39,201 nucleotides of DNA from Clostridia bacterium. Lineage in GTDB: Bacteria; Bacillota; Clostridia; Oscillospirales; Acutalibacteraceae. A model generated the notes under the pieces. The model was given only the letters and a program-made list of their open reading frames with translations. It was not told the origin of the DNA and made no database searches. This document shows positions 7,564 to 15,820 of the stretch, one piece after another; positions within the stretch are counted from its first letter, which is position 1; each line of letters begins with the position of its first letter. The DNA lies in the NCBI GenBank assembly GCA_900766585.1, contig CAAFVV010000013.1:1-39201 (forward strand), read 5' to 3'. The translations under genes were made by a program, and so were the position numbers.

Positions 7564-9363
7564 TCAGCTGATCAAGCCGTCATTTTTCTCCATCTGCGCC
7601 GTGTACAGCTCGTAGTAGCGGCCGCGCTTTGCCATCAGCTCCTCATGCGTGCCCGCCTCAAGGATCGACTGCTCGCCGACATAGAAAATGCGGTCACAGT
7701 GGCGGATCGTGGACAGGCGGTGGGCGATGATGAACGAGGTGCGTCCGCGCAGCAGTGTGCGGATGCCCTGCTGCAAAAGCTGCTCGGTCTGGGTGTCAAT
7801 CGACGAGGTCGCCTCATCCAGAATCAGCACGCGCGGGTCGGACAGCAGCGTCCGCGCCAGCGCGATCAGCTGCTTTTGTCCCTGCGACAGCCCGCCGCCC
7901 CGCTCACTCACCAGGGTATAGTAGCCCCTCTTCATCCGGCGGATGAAGCCGTCGGCGCAGGCGGCGCGCGCCGCCTCCTGCACCTCTTCATCCGTGGCAT
8001 CAAGCCGCCCGAAGCGGATATTGTCCATCACGGTGCCGCTGAAAATGAAGCTGTCCTGCATCATCACGCCCGTCTGCGTGCGCAGCGAGTGCAGCGTCAC
8101 CTTGGCAATATCGTGCGTGCCGTCGAGCAGGATCCGCCCGCCCGTCAGATTATAAAACCGACTGATCAGACTCACCGCCGTGGTCTTGCCCGCGCCCGTC
8201 GGCCCGACGAGCGCAATGCTCTCGCCCGGACGGACGTCAAACGAGATATGCGACAGGATCGTCTGCCCCTCCTCATAGCCGAAGCTGACGTCCTCATAGG
8301 TCACGCGCCCCTCTATCGGCGGCAGCTCATACGCATCGGGCGCGTCGTCCACCGCCACCGGCTCATCCATTGTCTCAAAGATGCGCTCGAGATAGGCAAG
8401 GTTGTTGATGAAGTTGTTATAGATGTTCGCAAGATTGGTAATCGGCGTCCAGAACCGGCTGACATACTGGCTCATGGCGAGCACCACGCCGAATGTGATC
8501 CGGCCGGTCGCCCCCATCCAGAATACGCCGGCAATATACAGAAACGTCAGCACGATCTGCGTCAGCAGCTCGGAGGAGAACCAGACGGCGTTGGAATAGT
8601 AAATCGTGCGCAGCCAGGTGCGGCGGCAGGCATCCAGCAGCCGGTGCATGATGGAGATGTTCTCCTTCTCACGGGCAAACAGCTGACTGACCCGCACGCC
8701 GTCGATGCTCTCCGCCAGATAGGCGTTGAAATTCGACCGCTTGTTAGACTGCTTTTGCCAGGCGCGCCGCTGCCGCGGCTTGATGAACAGGATCACGCCG
8801 ATAAACACCGGCAGTCCCGCCACGATCACCGCCGCCAGACGCGCATTTGTCTGGAACATGAACACCGCGATCACGATGAGGTTCATGATCTCAAGCAGCA
8901 TATTGACGATGCCGTTTGACAGCATATCCGACACCGAATTGACATAGTTGACCACACGCACCAGAATTTTACCGGCGGGGCGGCTGTCATAATAGGCAAA
9001 CGGCAGCTTCTGCAGATGGGCGAACAGGTCACGGCGGATATCGAAGATCACGCCCTGACTCACCCTCACCATCATGCGGCTGCGGACCAGTGAGCAGAGG
9101 ATATTGGCGACCAGCACCGCTATATAGGCGATCAGCAGCCATAAAAGCAGGCGGGTGTCCTTTTTCGGCACGGCATCGTCGATTGCCCACTGCATGATCT
9201 TCGGCAGATACATCCCGATGACCGAGCCGAACAGGCTGATGACGATGGCGGCGATCATCACGCCGCGGTATTTGCGGACATAGGCGAGCGCCCGCTTCAT
9301 ATGGCCCCAGTCAAACGGGGATTCCAGCGTCTCATCGACTTCAAAGGTGTTGCGCTTTGCCAT
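7564..9363 (-). CDS. ABC exporter half-transporter, canonical-site subunit (BmrD/LmrD-like)
   Basis: A fused membrane plus ATPase subunit of a type IV (B-family) exporter, 599 residues: six predicted membrane helices (about 35-330), then an ATPase domain with GPTGAGKTT Walker A, the LSQGQKQLIALAR signature and LILDEATSSID Walker B with the catalytic Glu present. It begins at the ATG overlapping the upstream gene's stop (TGATG at 9361-9365), so the two are translationally coupled and presumably form a heterodimer. The pairing with a degenerate partner resembles BmrCD and LmrCD multidrug exporters (family knowledge). The substrate is not determinable. Confidence 0.9.
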   Translation of the reverse strand: MAKRNTFEVDETLESPFDWGHMKRALAYVRKYRGVMIAAIVISLFGSVIGMYLPKIMQWAIDDAVPKKDTRLLLWLLIAYIAVLVANILCSLVRSRMMVRVSQGVIFDIRRDLFAHLQKLPFAYYDSRPAGKILVRVVNYVNSVSDMLSNGIVNMLLEIMNLIVIAVFMFQTNARLAAVIVAGLPVFIGVILFIKPRQRRAWQKQSNKRSNFNAYLAESIDGVRVSQLFAREKENISIMHRLLDACRRTWLRTIYYSNAVWFSSELLTQIVLTFLYIAGVFWMGATGRITFGVVLAMSQYVSRFWTPITNLANIYNNFINNLAYLERIFETMDEPVAVDDAPDAYELPPIEGRVTYEDVSFGYEEGQTILSHISFDVRPGESIALVGPTGAGKTTAVSLISRFYNLTGGRILLDGTHDIAKVTLHSLRTQTGVMMQDSFIFSGTVMDNIRFGRLDATDEEVQEAARAACADGFIRRMKRGYYTLVSERGGGLSQGQKQLIALARTLLSDPRVLILDEATSSIDTQTEQLLQQGIRTLLRGRTSFIIAHRLSTIRHCDRIFYVGEQSILEAGTHEELMAKRGRYYELYTAQMEKNDGLIS

Positions 9364-11111
9364 CAGATCTCACCGTCCTTTCGGCTCAGATCGTTTTGCA
9401 GGGCATAGGTATCGTAATAATAGCCGCGGCGGGCAAGCAGCTCCTCATGCGTACCCTCCTCCGCGATCTCGCCGTCCTTCAGCACAATGATGCGGTCGGC
9501 ATCCCGTGCCGAGGAGACGCGCTGGGCAATGATGATCTTCGTGCAGGGATAGGGCAGCTCGCGCAGCTGCTGCTGTATATACTGCTCCGTCTCGTTATCC
9601 AGCGCCGAGGTGGTGTCGTCGAGCACCAGAACCGCAGCCCGCACCGCCATGGCACGCGCCAGCGCAATACGCTGCCGCTGTCCGCCGGACAGTCCGACAC
9701 CCCGCTCGCCGATCACGGTGTCATACCCCTCGGGCATTTTCTCGACAAATTCCGCCGCGCCCGCCCGGCGGGCAAAGTCGCGGATCTCCTCATCCGTCAG
9801 CTTGTCGTCGCCGAACGCGATATTGCCCGCGACGGTATCGGAAAACAGAAACACATCCTGCGTCGCCGTGCCGATGCTGCGGCGCAGCTCCTCCAGCTTC
9901 CACAGATGCACATCGCAGCCGTCAAGCAGTACCTTTCCCGCCGTCGGGTCATAAAACCGGGCGAGCAGATTGATGACCGAGGTCTTTCCCGCGCCGGTCG
10001 GCCCCATGATGGCAAGCGTCTGCCCCGGCTCTATCCTGAAGCTGACATCTCTAAGCACCGGCACGCGGTCGATCTCCAGCGACACATGGGAAAACTCCAC
10101 CCGTCCCTCGGTGTGCGGATGTGAGACCGCGTCGGGGCGGTCGGCGATCAGCGGGCGGGAATAGTAGATCTCGATGATCTTGTTGGCAGAGGCGAAAAAC
10201 CGCTGAAAATCGTTGAGCAGGGGACCGAGGTTGTTGACGGGGTTCGCCAGCGCCCAGCTCAGCGACGTGAAAATCGAGAGCTGACCCGCCGTCAGGTCGC
10301 CCGTGATGATGAAATAGCCGCCGAGAAAGATCGTGATGAGCGTCATGGCATTGCCCATCATGGCGAGCGCCGGGAAATAGGTCAGCCACGTCTTGTTGAT
10401 GGCAAGGTTCGCATCGCGGAACTGCGCGTTGCACTCCTCAAACCGCTCTTTTTCATATTCCTCGCGGGCAAACGCCTTCACCACGCGCTGTCCCGCAATA
10501 TTCTCCTGCGCCGCCGTGTTCATATCCGACATGCGGTCACGCAGCTGTCCGAACAGCGGGCGGATATGCCGGTGATACGACCGCGTCAGGAAAAACAGCG
10601 CCGGTGTCACCGCCAGCAGCGCGAGCGCCAGCTTGACGTTGACAAACAGGAAAAAGATCAGCGCACTGACAAATTGCAGCACGCTCTCCAATCCCACATA
10701 CACGAGGTACGCCATAAAATGGCGGCACCAGTCGACGTCGCCCGACAGGCGGGTCATCAGGTCGCCCGTACGGTTGCGGTTGAAAAACGCCGTCTCCTGA
10801 TGCTGCAGCACCTCAAACAGCCGCCCCTGCAGGTTGACAAGCATATCCTGCGTCGAATACTCAAAGCACAGCACCATCCCGTACCGCAGCGACAGACGCA
10901 GCAGCTGCACGCCCAGCATGGCAAACAAAAGCGGCAGCAGCGGCGCGGTATCGCCGCCGACGATCACCTCGTCTACAAGGATCGACGACAGGTACGGGTT
11001 GATCAGCAGCATCACCGTCGAGACCACCGAGATAAAAAGCCCCAGAATAAACAGTACATGATCCCGCTTCGTCATGTTTTTCCACAGCCATCGGAACTGG
11101 AACACGGGCAT
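9363..11111 (-). CDS. ABC exporter half-transporter, degenerate-site subunit (BmrC/LmrC-like)
   Basis: The 582-residue partner of the next gene: membrane domain, then an ATPase domain with GPTGAGKTS Walker A, LSGGQRQRIALARA signature and LVLDDTTSALD Walker B. The usual catalytic Glu after Walker B is Asp here, the hallmark of the degenerate subunit in heterodimeric exporters. The start is placed at ATG 11111 (MPVFQFRW); a GTG six bases further in is possible. Longer in-frame starts would put the terminator-like hairpin at 11132-11201 inside the gene and have no ribosome binding site. The gene is preceded by an attenuator and a possible leader peptide. Confidence 0.9.
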   Translation of the reverse strand: MPVFQFRWLWKNMTKRDHVLFILGLFISVVSTVMLLINPYLSSILVDEVIVGGDTAPLLPLLFAMLGVQLLRLSLRYGMVLCFEYSTQDMLVNLQGRLFEVLQHQETAFFNRNRTGDLMTRLSGDVDWCRHFMAYLVYVGLESVLQFVSALIFFLFVNVKLALALLAVTPALFFLTRSYHRHIRPLFGQLRDRMSDMNTAAQENIAGQRVVKAFAREEYEKERFEECNAQFRDANLAINKTWLTYFPALAMMGNAMTLITIFLGGYFIITGDLTAGQLSIFTSLSWALANPVNNLGPLLNDFQRFFASANKIIEIYYSRPLIADRPDAVSHPHTEGRVEFSHVSLEIDRVPVLRDVSFRIEPGQTLAIMGPTGAGKTSVINLLARFYDPTAGKVLLDGCDVHLWKLEELRRSIGTATQDVFLFSDTVAGNIAFGDDKLTDEEIRDFARRAGAAEFVEKMPEGYDTVIGERGVGLSGGQRQRIALARAMAVRAAVLVLDDTTSALDNETEQYIQQQLRELPYPCTKIIIAQRVSSARDADRIIVLKDGEIAEEGTHEELLARRGYYYDTYALQNDLSRKDGEI

Positions 11112-11123
11112 CCCCCTCTCTGC

Positions 11124-11201
11124 AAAAAAAGCCTGCCGCCGGCGCCCACGCACATAAGACGATCTCATTTCGTTTTACGTTAAATGGTTGCCGGCGGCAG
11201 G
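11124..11201 (-). terminator. Attenuator hairpin in the leader of the ABC exporter operon
   Basis: On the minus strand CCTGCCGCCGGC (11190-11201) can pair perfectly with GCCGGCGGCAGG (11132-11143). The second arm is followed directly by C and seven T residues (11124-11130), then the first ABC gene. This is an intrinsic terminator placed between promoter and gene, so expression must depend on read-through. The 46-nt loop leaves room for an alternative fold. The 5' arm lies inside the candidate leader peptide frame. Confidence 0.75.
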
Positions 11202-11215
11202 AAACATCCTTTCAT
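11180..11215 (-). CDS. Candidate leader peptide of the ABC exporter operon (11 residues)
   Basis: ATG at 11215 to TAA at 11180 encodes MKGCFLPPATI. Codons 6-9 (Leu-Pro-Pro-Ala) coincide with the 5' arm of the attenuator stem, so a ribosome slowed here would stop the terminator from forming. Weak points: the start lies only about 6 nt after the predicted transcription start, with no clear ribosome binding site, and a second tiny frame starting MFPAAGNHLT overlaps it. The idea follows bmrBCD-type ribosome-mediated attenuation and is inference. Confidence 0.4.
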   Translation of the reverse strand: MKGCFLPPATI

Positions 11216-11227
11216 GCTACAGGTCAC

Positions 11228-11255
11228 ATTATACCCGCCTTTTGAAAAAAAGCAA
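11228..11255 (-). promoter_or_regulatory. Sigma-A promoter of the ABC exporter operon
   Basis: On the minus strand TTGCTT (11250-11255), 16 bp, TATAAT (11228-11233; perfect -10). Transcription would start near 11221, giving a leader of about 110 nt containing the attenuator. Confidence 0.7.
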
Positions 11256-11349
11256 GAGGGCATTTTCCCGAAATAGCGTCTGTTTTTCCGGGCGGTTTTC
11301 GGCGAGTTGTCCATTCCCGCCTTTTTCTCGTTCCGCCCGCCCGAAAGGC

Positions 11350-11379
11350 TTTACAAATCGGGGCAATCCGTGGTATACT
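11350..11379 (+). promoter_or_regulatory. Sigma-A promoter of icd
   Basis: TTTACA (11350-11355), 18 bp, TATACT (11374-11379), divergent from the ABC exporter promoter. The start codon is 37 nt downstream. Confidence 0.65.
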
Positions 11380-11416
11380 GATGGGGTGTTATTCTAACAG
11401 GCAGGAGGCCGAGACG

Positions 11417-12628
11417 ATGGACAGAATCCCGATGAAAACTCCGCTCGTCGAAATGGACGGCGACGAAATGACCCGTGTGCTGTGGCAGGCCATCAAGGAC
11501 AAGCTGCTGCTTCCCTTTGTGGATCTTCGCTGCGAATATTATGACCTCGGGCTTGAAAACCGCGACAAAACCGACGACCGCGTGACGGTCGAGGCCGCCG
11601 AGGCGATCAAGCACTACGGAGTCGGCGTGAAATGCGCCACCATCACCCCCAACGCCCAGCGTGTGGAGGAATACCATCTCAAGCAGATGTGGAAAAGCCC
11701 GAACGGCACCATCCGCGCCGCGCTCGACGGCACCGTGTTCCGCGCGCCGGTTTTGGTCAAGGGCATCTCCCCCAACGTCACGACTTGGAAAAAGCCGATC
11801 ACGCTGGCGCGCCACGCCTACGGCGACGTCTACAAGAACACCGAAATGCGGGTTCCCTCCGGCAGCCGCGCCGAGCTGGTCGTCACCGCGCCGGACGGCA
11901 CTGAGACCCGTCAGCCCATTTTCGACTTCTCCGGCACCGACGGCGTCATCCAGGGGCTGCACAACACCGACGCCTCCATCCGCAGCTTTGCCCACGCCTG
12001 TTTTCAGTATGCCCTGTCCGTGAAGCAGGATCTGTGGTTCTCGACGAAGGACACCATCTCCAAGGTGTATGACCACCGCTTCAAGGACATCTTTGCTGAA
12101 GTGTATGAGGCGGACTACAAGGACGCCTTTGCCCGCGCCGGCATCACCTATTTCTACACGTTGATCGACGATGCCGTCGCCCGCGTCATCCGCTCGGAGG
12201 GCGGCTTCATCTGGGCATGCAAAAACTATGACGGCGACGTGATGAGCGACATGGTCGCCACCGCGTTCGGCTCGCTCGCGATGATGACCAGCGTGCTCGT
12301 CTCCCCCGACGGCAAATACGAATACGAAGCCGCGCACGGCACCGTCACCCGCCACTACTACCGCTACCTGAATGGCGAGGAGACCTCCACCAACCCGATC
12401 GCGACCATTTTCGCGTGGTCGGGCGCGCTGCGCAAGCGCGCCGAGCTGGACGACATTCCCGCTCTCGCCGCGTTTGCCGACCGGCTGGAAACGACCTCCC
12501 TCTCGGTGATTGAGGACGGCATCATGACCAAGGATCTCGTATCCCTGTCCACGCTTCCGAACAAGCGCGCCGTCAACTCGACGGAATTCCTCGACGAGAT
12601 CGCCCGCCGGCTTGCCGCCGCGGACTGA
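11417..12628 (+). CDS. icd: Isocitrate dehydrogenase, NADP-dependent (homodimeric, eukaryote-like type II)
   Basis: Oxidatively decarboxylates isocitrate to 2-oxoglutarate, feeding glutamate synthesis. The 403 residues and the opening VEMDGDEMTRVLW fit the type II dimeric class rather than the E. coli type. KCATITPNAQRVEEY and KSPNGTIRAALDGTVFRAPV carry the substrate Ser/Asn/Arg residues. The metal and cofactor region includes TLIDDAVARVIRSEGGFIWACKNYDGDVMSD, and AAHGTVTRHYY is typical of NADP-using members. The start at 11417 is set by AGGAGG 8 nt upstream. Monocistronic, with a strong terminator shared with the convergent gene. Confidence 0.95.
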   Translation: MDRIPMKTPLVEMDGDEMTRVLWQAIKDKLLLPFVDLRCEYYDLGLENRDKTDDRVTVEAAEAIKHYGVGVKCATITPNAQRVEEYHLKQMWKSPNGTIRAALDGTVFRAPVLVKGISPNVTTWKKPITLARHAYGDVYKNTEMRVPSGSRAELVVTAPDGTETRQPIFDFSGTDGVIQGLHNTDASIRSFAHACFQYALSVKQDLWFSTKDTISKVYDHRFKDIFAEVYEADYKDAFARAGITYFYTLIDDAVARVIRSEGGFIWACKNYDGDVMSDMVATAFGSLAMMTSVLVSPDGKYEYEAAHGTVTRHYYRYLNGEETSTNPIATIFAWSGALRKRAELDDIPALAAFADRLETTSLSVIEDGIMTKDLVSLSTLPNKRAVNSTEFLDEIARRLAAAD

Positions 12629-12647
12629 TCCGTCCCTCTCTCGCCAA

Positions 12648-12683
12648 AAACGGTGTCCGGTCAGAATCGACCGGACACCGTTT
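12648..12683. terminator. Bidirectional terminator between icd and the HD-domain gene
   Basis: AAACGGTGTCCGGTC (12648-12663) pairs with GACCGGACACCGTTT (12669-12683), flanked by A-rich and T-rich sequence on opposite sides. The stem overlaps the stop codon of the convergent gene. Confidence 0.85.
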
Positions 12684-13116
12684 CTTTTACGGCGCACACC
12701 TTATCCGCCAGACAGAGGATTACGCTCTCGCGATACCGCGGCAGCGTCAGATTCAGCGGAAACATGTGCGACCGGATCATGTTCTGCTCCACTGCGTTGA
12801 GCGAAAAATCGCGGCGGGCGTTTTGCAGCGCGCGGCGGGCATGGGTAAAGCCGTGCCACCGGTGGCTGCGGTCGGGAACATGCCAGTCATAGAGGAAATA
12901 GTCGTGCAGGAGCGCGCCCCGCACGAGCGAGGTCGTGTCAAACCGCCACGGCAGAGCCGCCGCTATGCGGACGCACAGCACCGCCACGGCAAGCGAGTGG
13001 GCATATACGCTGACTGCGCCGTGCTGGATAAACGCCTTTTCCCGCAGCAATCCATCACTTTGCAGGATCTCCCGCCCGAGCGCGGCGACCAGCCGCAGCG
13101 CCTGTTCCTTTCTCAT
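12661..13116 (-). CDS. HD-domain phosphohydrolase-like protein
   Basis: A 151-residue cytoplasmic protein with a single HD domain. Visible metal ligands in order: His40 (VYAHS), His71-Asp72 (ALLHDYFLYDWH), His92 (GFTHARRA), His117 (RSHMFP) and Asp138 (CLADK), so the metal site looks complete, possibly binuclear. Such short proteins occur widely in Clostridia with no known substrate. A metal-dependent phosphohydrolase activity is inferred from the family. The start at 13116 has GGGGGAAG about 6 nt upstream. It lies 30 nt after the serpin gene on the same strand, so it may be the last gene of the sigma factor operon. Confidence 0.8.
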   Translation of the reverse strand: MRKEQALRLVAALGREILQSDGLLREKAFIQHGAVSVYAHSLAVAVLCVRIAAALPWRFDTTSLVRGALLHDYFLYDWHVPDRSHRWHGFTHARRALQNARRDFSLNAVEQNMIRSHMFPLNLTLPRYRESVILCLADKVCAVKETVSGRF

Positions 13117-13146
13117 TTGGCTTCCCCCGTTTTTTCGCTGTTTTGT

Positions 13147-14409
13147 TCACGCTGCCGGCTCGGTCAGCGCGCCGATAAAAAACGGCACGCCGCTTGCGCA
13201 GTCGATGAGCATATACACAAACGGGCGATCCAATATGACCCGTTTTGCCTCCGGCGCGCCCACGGCTGCGCACTCATCCTTCATCTCGACCACGGTCGCC
13301 GCCCCGGCTTTTGTGCCCTGCTCCCCGACCGAGAGAAACGTTTTGTGCAGCACCCGTCCGATAAAAATATTGCCCTTGGCCGAGGTACCAAGCCCCGCAA
13401 ATTCCGCGCTGCCGCCGTCAAAGGCGCGGGGCATCCCCATCGCCTTGCACACGCCGGACAGCTCGAGCGAAAATTCCGTCGAAAACTTCGGAATCGCGGT
13501 CATCACCTCCGCCGTCTGCGGCGCTTTCAGCAGAGCGGACAGCGCCGCGCCGTCAAGTGACGCGATATAATCCGATACGCTGACCCCCTCCTTCGGCAGC
13601 AGCGCCGCAAGGGCGGTCCTGCCGTCCGCGTAGTATTTCAAAAACCCCGCCGCCTTGTCATCCTCGAGATAGGCGCTCTCCGTGCCGGACAGAAATTCGA
13701 CCTCCCGTTTGGCGCCGTCCGCCGCGGTAAACTGCCCCGGGCTGACCTGATCGGCGGTGTAGGTCCTCGCCCATTCCGCCTCAAACGCCAGCGCGTTCAC
13801 CAGATACATGACCGCGTCCTCCGGGATCTGATCGAGGATCTCCGGGATCATCCCATCGGTGTTTGTTTTCACCCAGCGATTGATCTCGCGGCAGGTGCGG
13901 TCGTCAAACGGCGCGGAAAACACATCCGCCCCGTAGTAGTCGGCATTTTTCTGCAAAAAATCCTGATTCGCCGTGAAACGGGCATCCGCGGTAAACCACA
14001 CGGAATTGGCAAGGCGCAGGGCGCTGTCCCCGTCGGACAGCGCCTGCCGATAGCTGTACAGGCAGGCGTTCAGCTCCCCGACCGGCAGTCCGAGCGCCGC
14101 CTCCATCTGCTGCCGCGTCTCCCCCTCGGCGCCGTTGGCGGTCATCCCCAGGGCGTACAGCACGGACAGCGGCGAGACCAGGGTGTTTTTTCCGTCGGCG
14201 GCTGCGCTTTCCCGCAACAGCCGGACGGCAAAATCGGTCAGGGCGGCGCTTTGCGGCTCCGTTAAGGCATCCGCCTTGACAGTCTGCGGCGTGATGCCCG
14301 CCATCAGGTTTTCCGCCCGCACCCGTGCGGCGCAGCCGGTCAGATTCAGCAAAAGTGCGGCAGCCGCCAGCAGACCGGCGCCGATGATCCCCCGTTGTTT
14401 TCTGTTCAT
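13147..14409 (-). CDS. Serpin-family protease inhibitor, predicted lipoprotein
   Basis: A 420-residue serpin with a signal peptide and lipobox LTGC (lipidated Cys26), so probably anchored outside the membrane. Family blocks: LVSPLSVLYALGMTANGAEG, YLVNALAFEAEWA, and LDRPFVYMLIDCASGVPFFIG at the end. The reactive-loop hinge EQGTKAGAATVVEM keeps the small residues needed for loop insertion, so it should be inhibitory. Counting 17 residues from the hinge Glu puts P1-P1' near Glu-Cys (KDECAA), but the loop is longer than in antitrypsin, so P1 is uncertain. Gut Firmicutes serpins (siropins of Eubacterium siraeum) inhibit host serine proteases. It starts 15 nt after the preceding gene and is the third gene of a sigma-factor operon. 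Confidence 0.93.
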   Translation of the reverse strand: MNRKQRGIIGAGLLAAAALLLNLTGCAARVRAENLMAGITPQTVKADALTEPQSAALTDFAVRLLRESAAADGKNTLVSPLSVLYALGMTANGAEGETRQQMEAALGLPVGELNACLYSYRQALSDGDSALRLANSVWFTADARFTANQDFLQKNADYYGADVFSAPFDDRTCREINRWVKTNTDGMIPEILDQIPEDAVMYLVNALAFEAEWARTYTADQVSPGQFTAADGAKREVEFLSGTESAYLEDDKAAGFLKYYADGRTALAALLPKEGVSVSDYIASLDGAALSALLKAPQTAEVMTAIPKFSTEFSLELSGVCKAMGMPRAFDGGSAEFAGLGTSAKGNIFIGRVLHKTFLSVGEQGTKAGAATVVEMKDECAAVGAPEAKRVILDRPFVYMLIDCASGVPFFIGALTEPAA

Positions 14410-14424
14410 GTGTCCCTTCCTCCC

Positions 14425-15174
14425 TCAGTCTACAGGCTCTGTATCGGGCAGCGCTTTCCACGCGTCCGTTTCGGTCAGCATGTCCCGGATCGAGCGGCAG
14501 ACGTCCAGGAACGCCTGCCCTTTTTCATTGTCGGCGGTAAACGTCAGGGCGATATGCTCCGCCCGGACGGTTTTGACCGCGCCGTCTGCCGTCACCGACA
14601 GGATCAGCGTCATTGACGGATCGGAGCCGAGCGTTCCATTCTGCGGGTCATACCGGTCCGGATAGCTGTCAATGTGCAGCTGCGCGATTGCGGCATAAAC
14701 CGCCCGCCGCTGCTCCTCGGTCAAAGGATAGAAAGCGCCGCTCCCCCCGGCGTCGGCGGCATGCTTCACCAGCCGCCCCGTCGCGCTGTCATAGCGGCTC
14801 TCCCCGCCCACGCCGAAGGTGAGCGAAAACGCAAAATCCTCCGGCGGCTCGGCCGTTTCCGCCCTGTTGTCGTCCGGAAACGGTGCGATCTCCTCCGTCA
14901 TCTCGGGCGTACCGCGATCAGGCGGCGTCTCCGTCCTGTTCCTGTCCGGCTGCGGCGCAATTTCCCCCGTCACCCCGGCAGGCTTGCTGTCAGGCAGCGT
15001 CTCCGCCTTGTTCCCCTCCGCCTGCGCCGCCCGCAGCAGAACCGCCGTCCCCACGGCTGCCGTCAGGCACAGGGGCAGGATGCCCATAAGCAGACATCTG
15101 CGCCTTTTGCGGCGGGCAATCCTCTCCCGGCTGCGGCGGAGGATCTCCGCCTTACATTCGCCCAGATCCCTCAT
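14425..15174 (-). CDS. Membrane-anchored protein partnered with an ECF-like sigma factor (anti-sigma-like)
   Basis: A 249-residue protein: a basic cytoplasmic N terminus (about 1-27, many Arg), one membrane helix (about 28-50), a Pro/Glu/Asp-rich linker (about 52-115) with two 24-residue tandem repeats, and an extracytoplasmic domain (about 116-249) containing FAFSLTFGVGGESRYDSATG and TLILSVTADGAVKTV. The gene overlaps the sigma factor stop by 4 bp (ATGA), the usual arrangement for anti-sigma factors, but the short N terminus lacks a recognisable zinc-binding anti-sigma domain. The role as regulator is therefore inference; a serpin-linked surface protein is the alternative. Confidence 0.7.
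   Translation of the reverse strand: MRDLGECKAEILRRSRERIARRKRRRCLLMGILPLCLTAAVGTAVLLRAAQAEGNKAETLPDSKPAGVTGEIAPQPDRNRTETPPDRGTPEMTEEIAPFPDDNRAETAEPPEDFAFSLTFGVGGESRYDSATGRLVKHAADAGGSGAFYPLTEEQRRAVYAAIAQLHIDSYPDRYDPQNGTLGSDPSMTLILSVTADGAVKTVRAEHIALTFTADNEKGQAFLDVCRSIRDMLTETDAWKALPDTEPVD
14860..15003 (-). repeat. Two 72-bp tandem coding repeats in the linker of the anti-sigma-like protein
   Basis: Residues 58-81 and 82-105 share a pattern: ET-x-PD, then GVTGEIAPQPDRNRT in the first and EMTEEIAPFPDDNRA in the second. A third, partial ET follows at 106. The repeats lie in the linker just outside the membrane. Confidence 0.75.
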
Positions 15175-15719
15175 ATCAGCTGCTCACCCTCCTCTCCGAG
15201 CCGGACGCGAAGCGCCTTTTTGGCACGGTACAGCAGATTGTCCACCTGCTTGACGGACTTTTTCATCACCCTTGCCGCCTGCGCATAGGTCATCTCCTCA
15301 AAGTAGATCAGGTGGATCACTGTGCGCATATCCTCCGGCAGCGCCGCCACGGCGGCGTTCACCGCCCGTTTGCGCTCGTCTGCCAAAACCGCCTTTTCGA
15401 GTGCCTCCTCATCCGCCTGTTCCTGCAGCGCCGACAGCTCTGTAAAGCTGATCACCCTGCGTCGCCGGAGACAGTCGAGTGCACGGCTTCGGCCGATCAT
15501 GAACAGATAGGTCTTCAGCGTCACGGAAAAATTATAGCGGTGCCTGTGCACGATGAGGTCGGAAAACGCGTCCATCGCCAGATCCTCGGCGGTGTGGACG
15601 TCATGGACATACCCCTCGATAAAAAACACCAGCCGGCGAAACAGGCTTGCCATAAGCTCGTCGAAAGCGGCTTCGTCGCCGTCTAAAAACCGGCGGTAGC
15701 TGTCGGCATCATTGTCCAT
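15171..15719 (-). CDS. RNA polymerase sigma factor, sigma-70 family, ECF-like
   Basis: A 182-residue sigma factor with region 2 (about 15-85; LVFFIEGYVHDVHTAEDLAM and TLKTYLFMIGRSRALDCLRRR) and region 4 (about 120-178; ALPEDMRTVIHLIYFEEMTY, then AQAARVMKKSVKQVDNLLYRAKKAL), with no region 3, as in the ECF group. It directs RNA polymerase to alternative promoters, probably in response to an envelope or extracellular signal sensed by the downstream membrane protein. It is first in an operon with the membrane protein (4-bp overlap), the serpin and perhaps the HD protein, and has a sigma-A type promoter. Confidence 0.92.
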   Translation of the reverse strand: MDNDADSYRRFLDGDEAAFDELMASLFRRLVFFIEGYVHDVHTAEDLAMDAFSDLIVHRHRYNFSVTLKTYLFMIGRSRALDCLRRRRVISFTELSALQEQADEEALEKAVLADERKRAVNAAVAALPEDMRTVIHLIYFEEMTYAQAARVMKKSVKQVDNLLYRAKKALRVRLGEEGEQLI

Positions 15720-15820
15720 GGGTCTCCCTCCCCGCTCCGGCGTCTGCCCCCGTCATCTCTTTATACGCACGGATTGCCGCAATTCCTTACCGCGGCGGCA
15801 TTTTTCTTTATTCTGCCTTA

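Noticed and set aside
11351..12697. 448-codon open frame antisense to icd
   Set aside because: Shadow of the isocitrate dehydrogenase frame, with no motif and no ribosome binding site.
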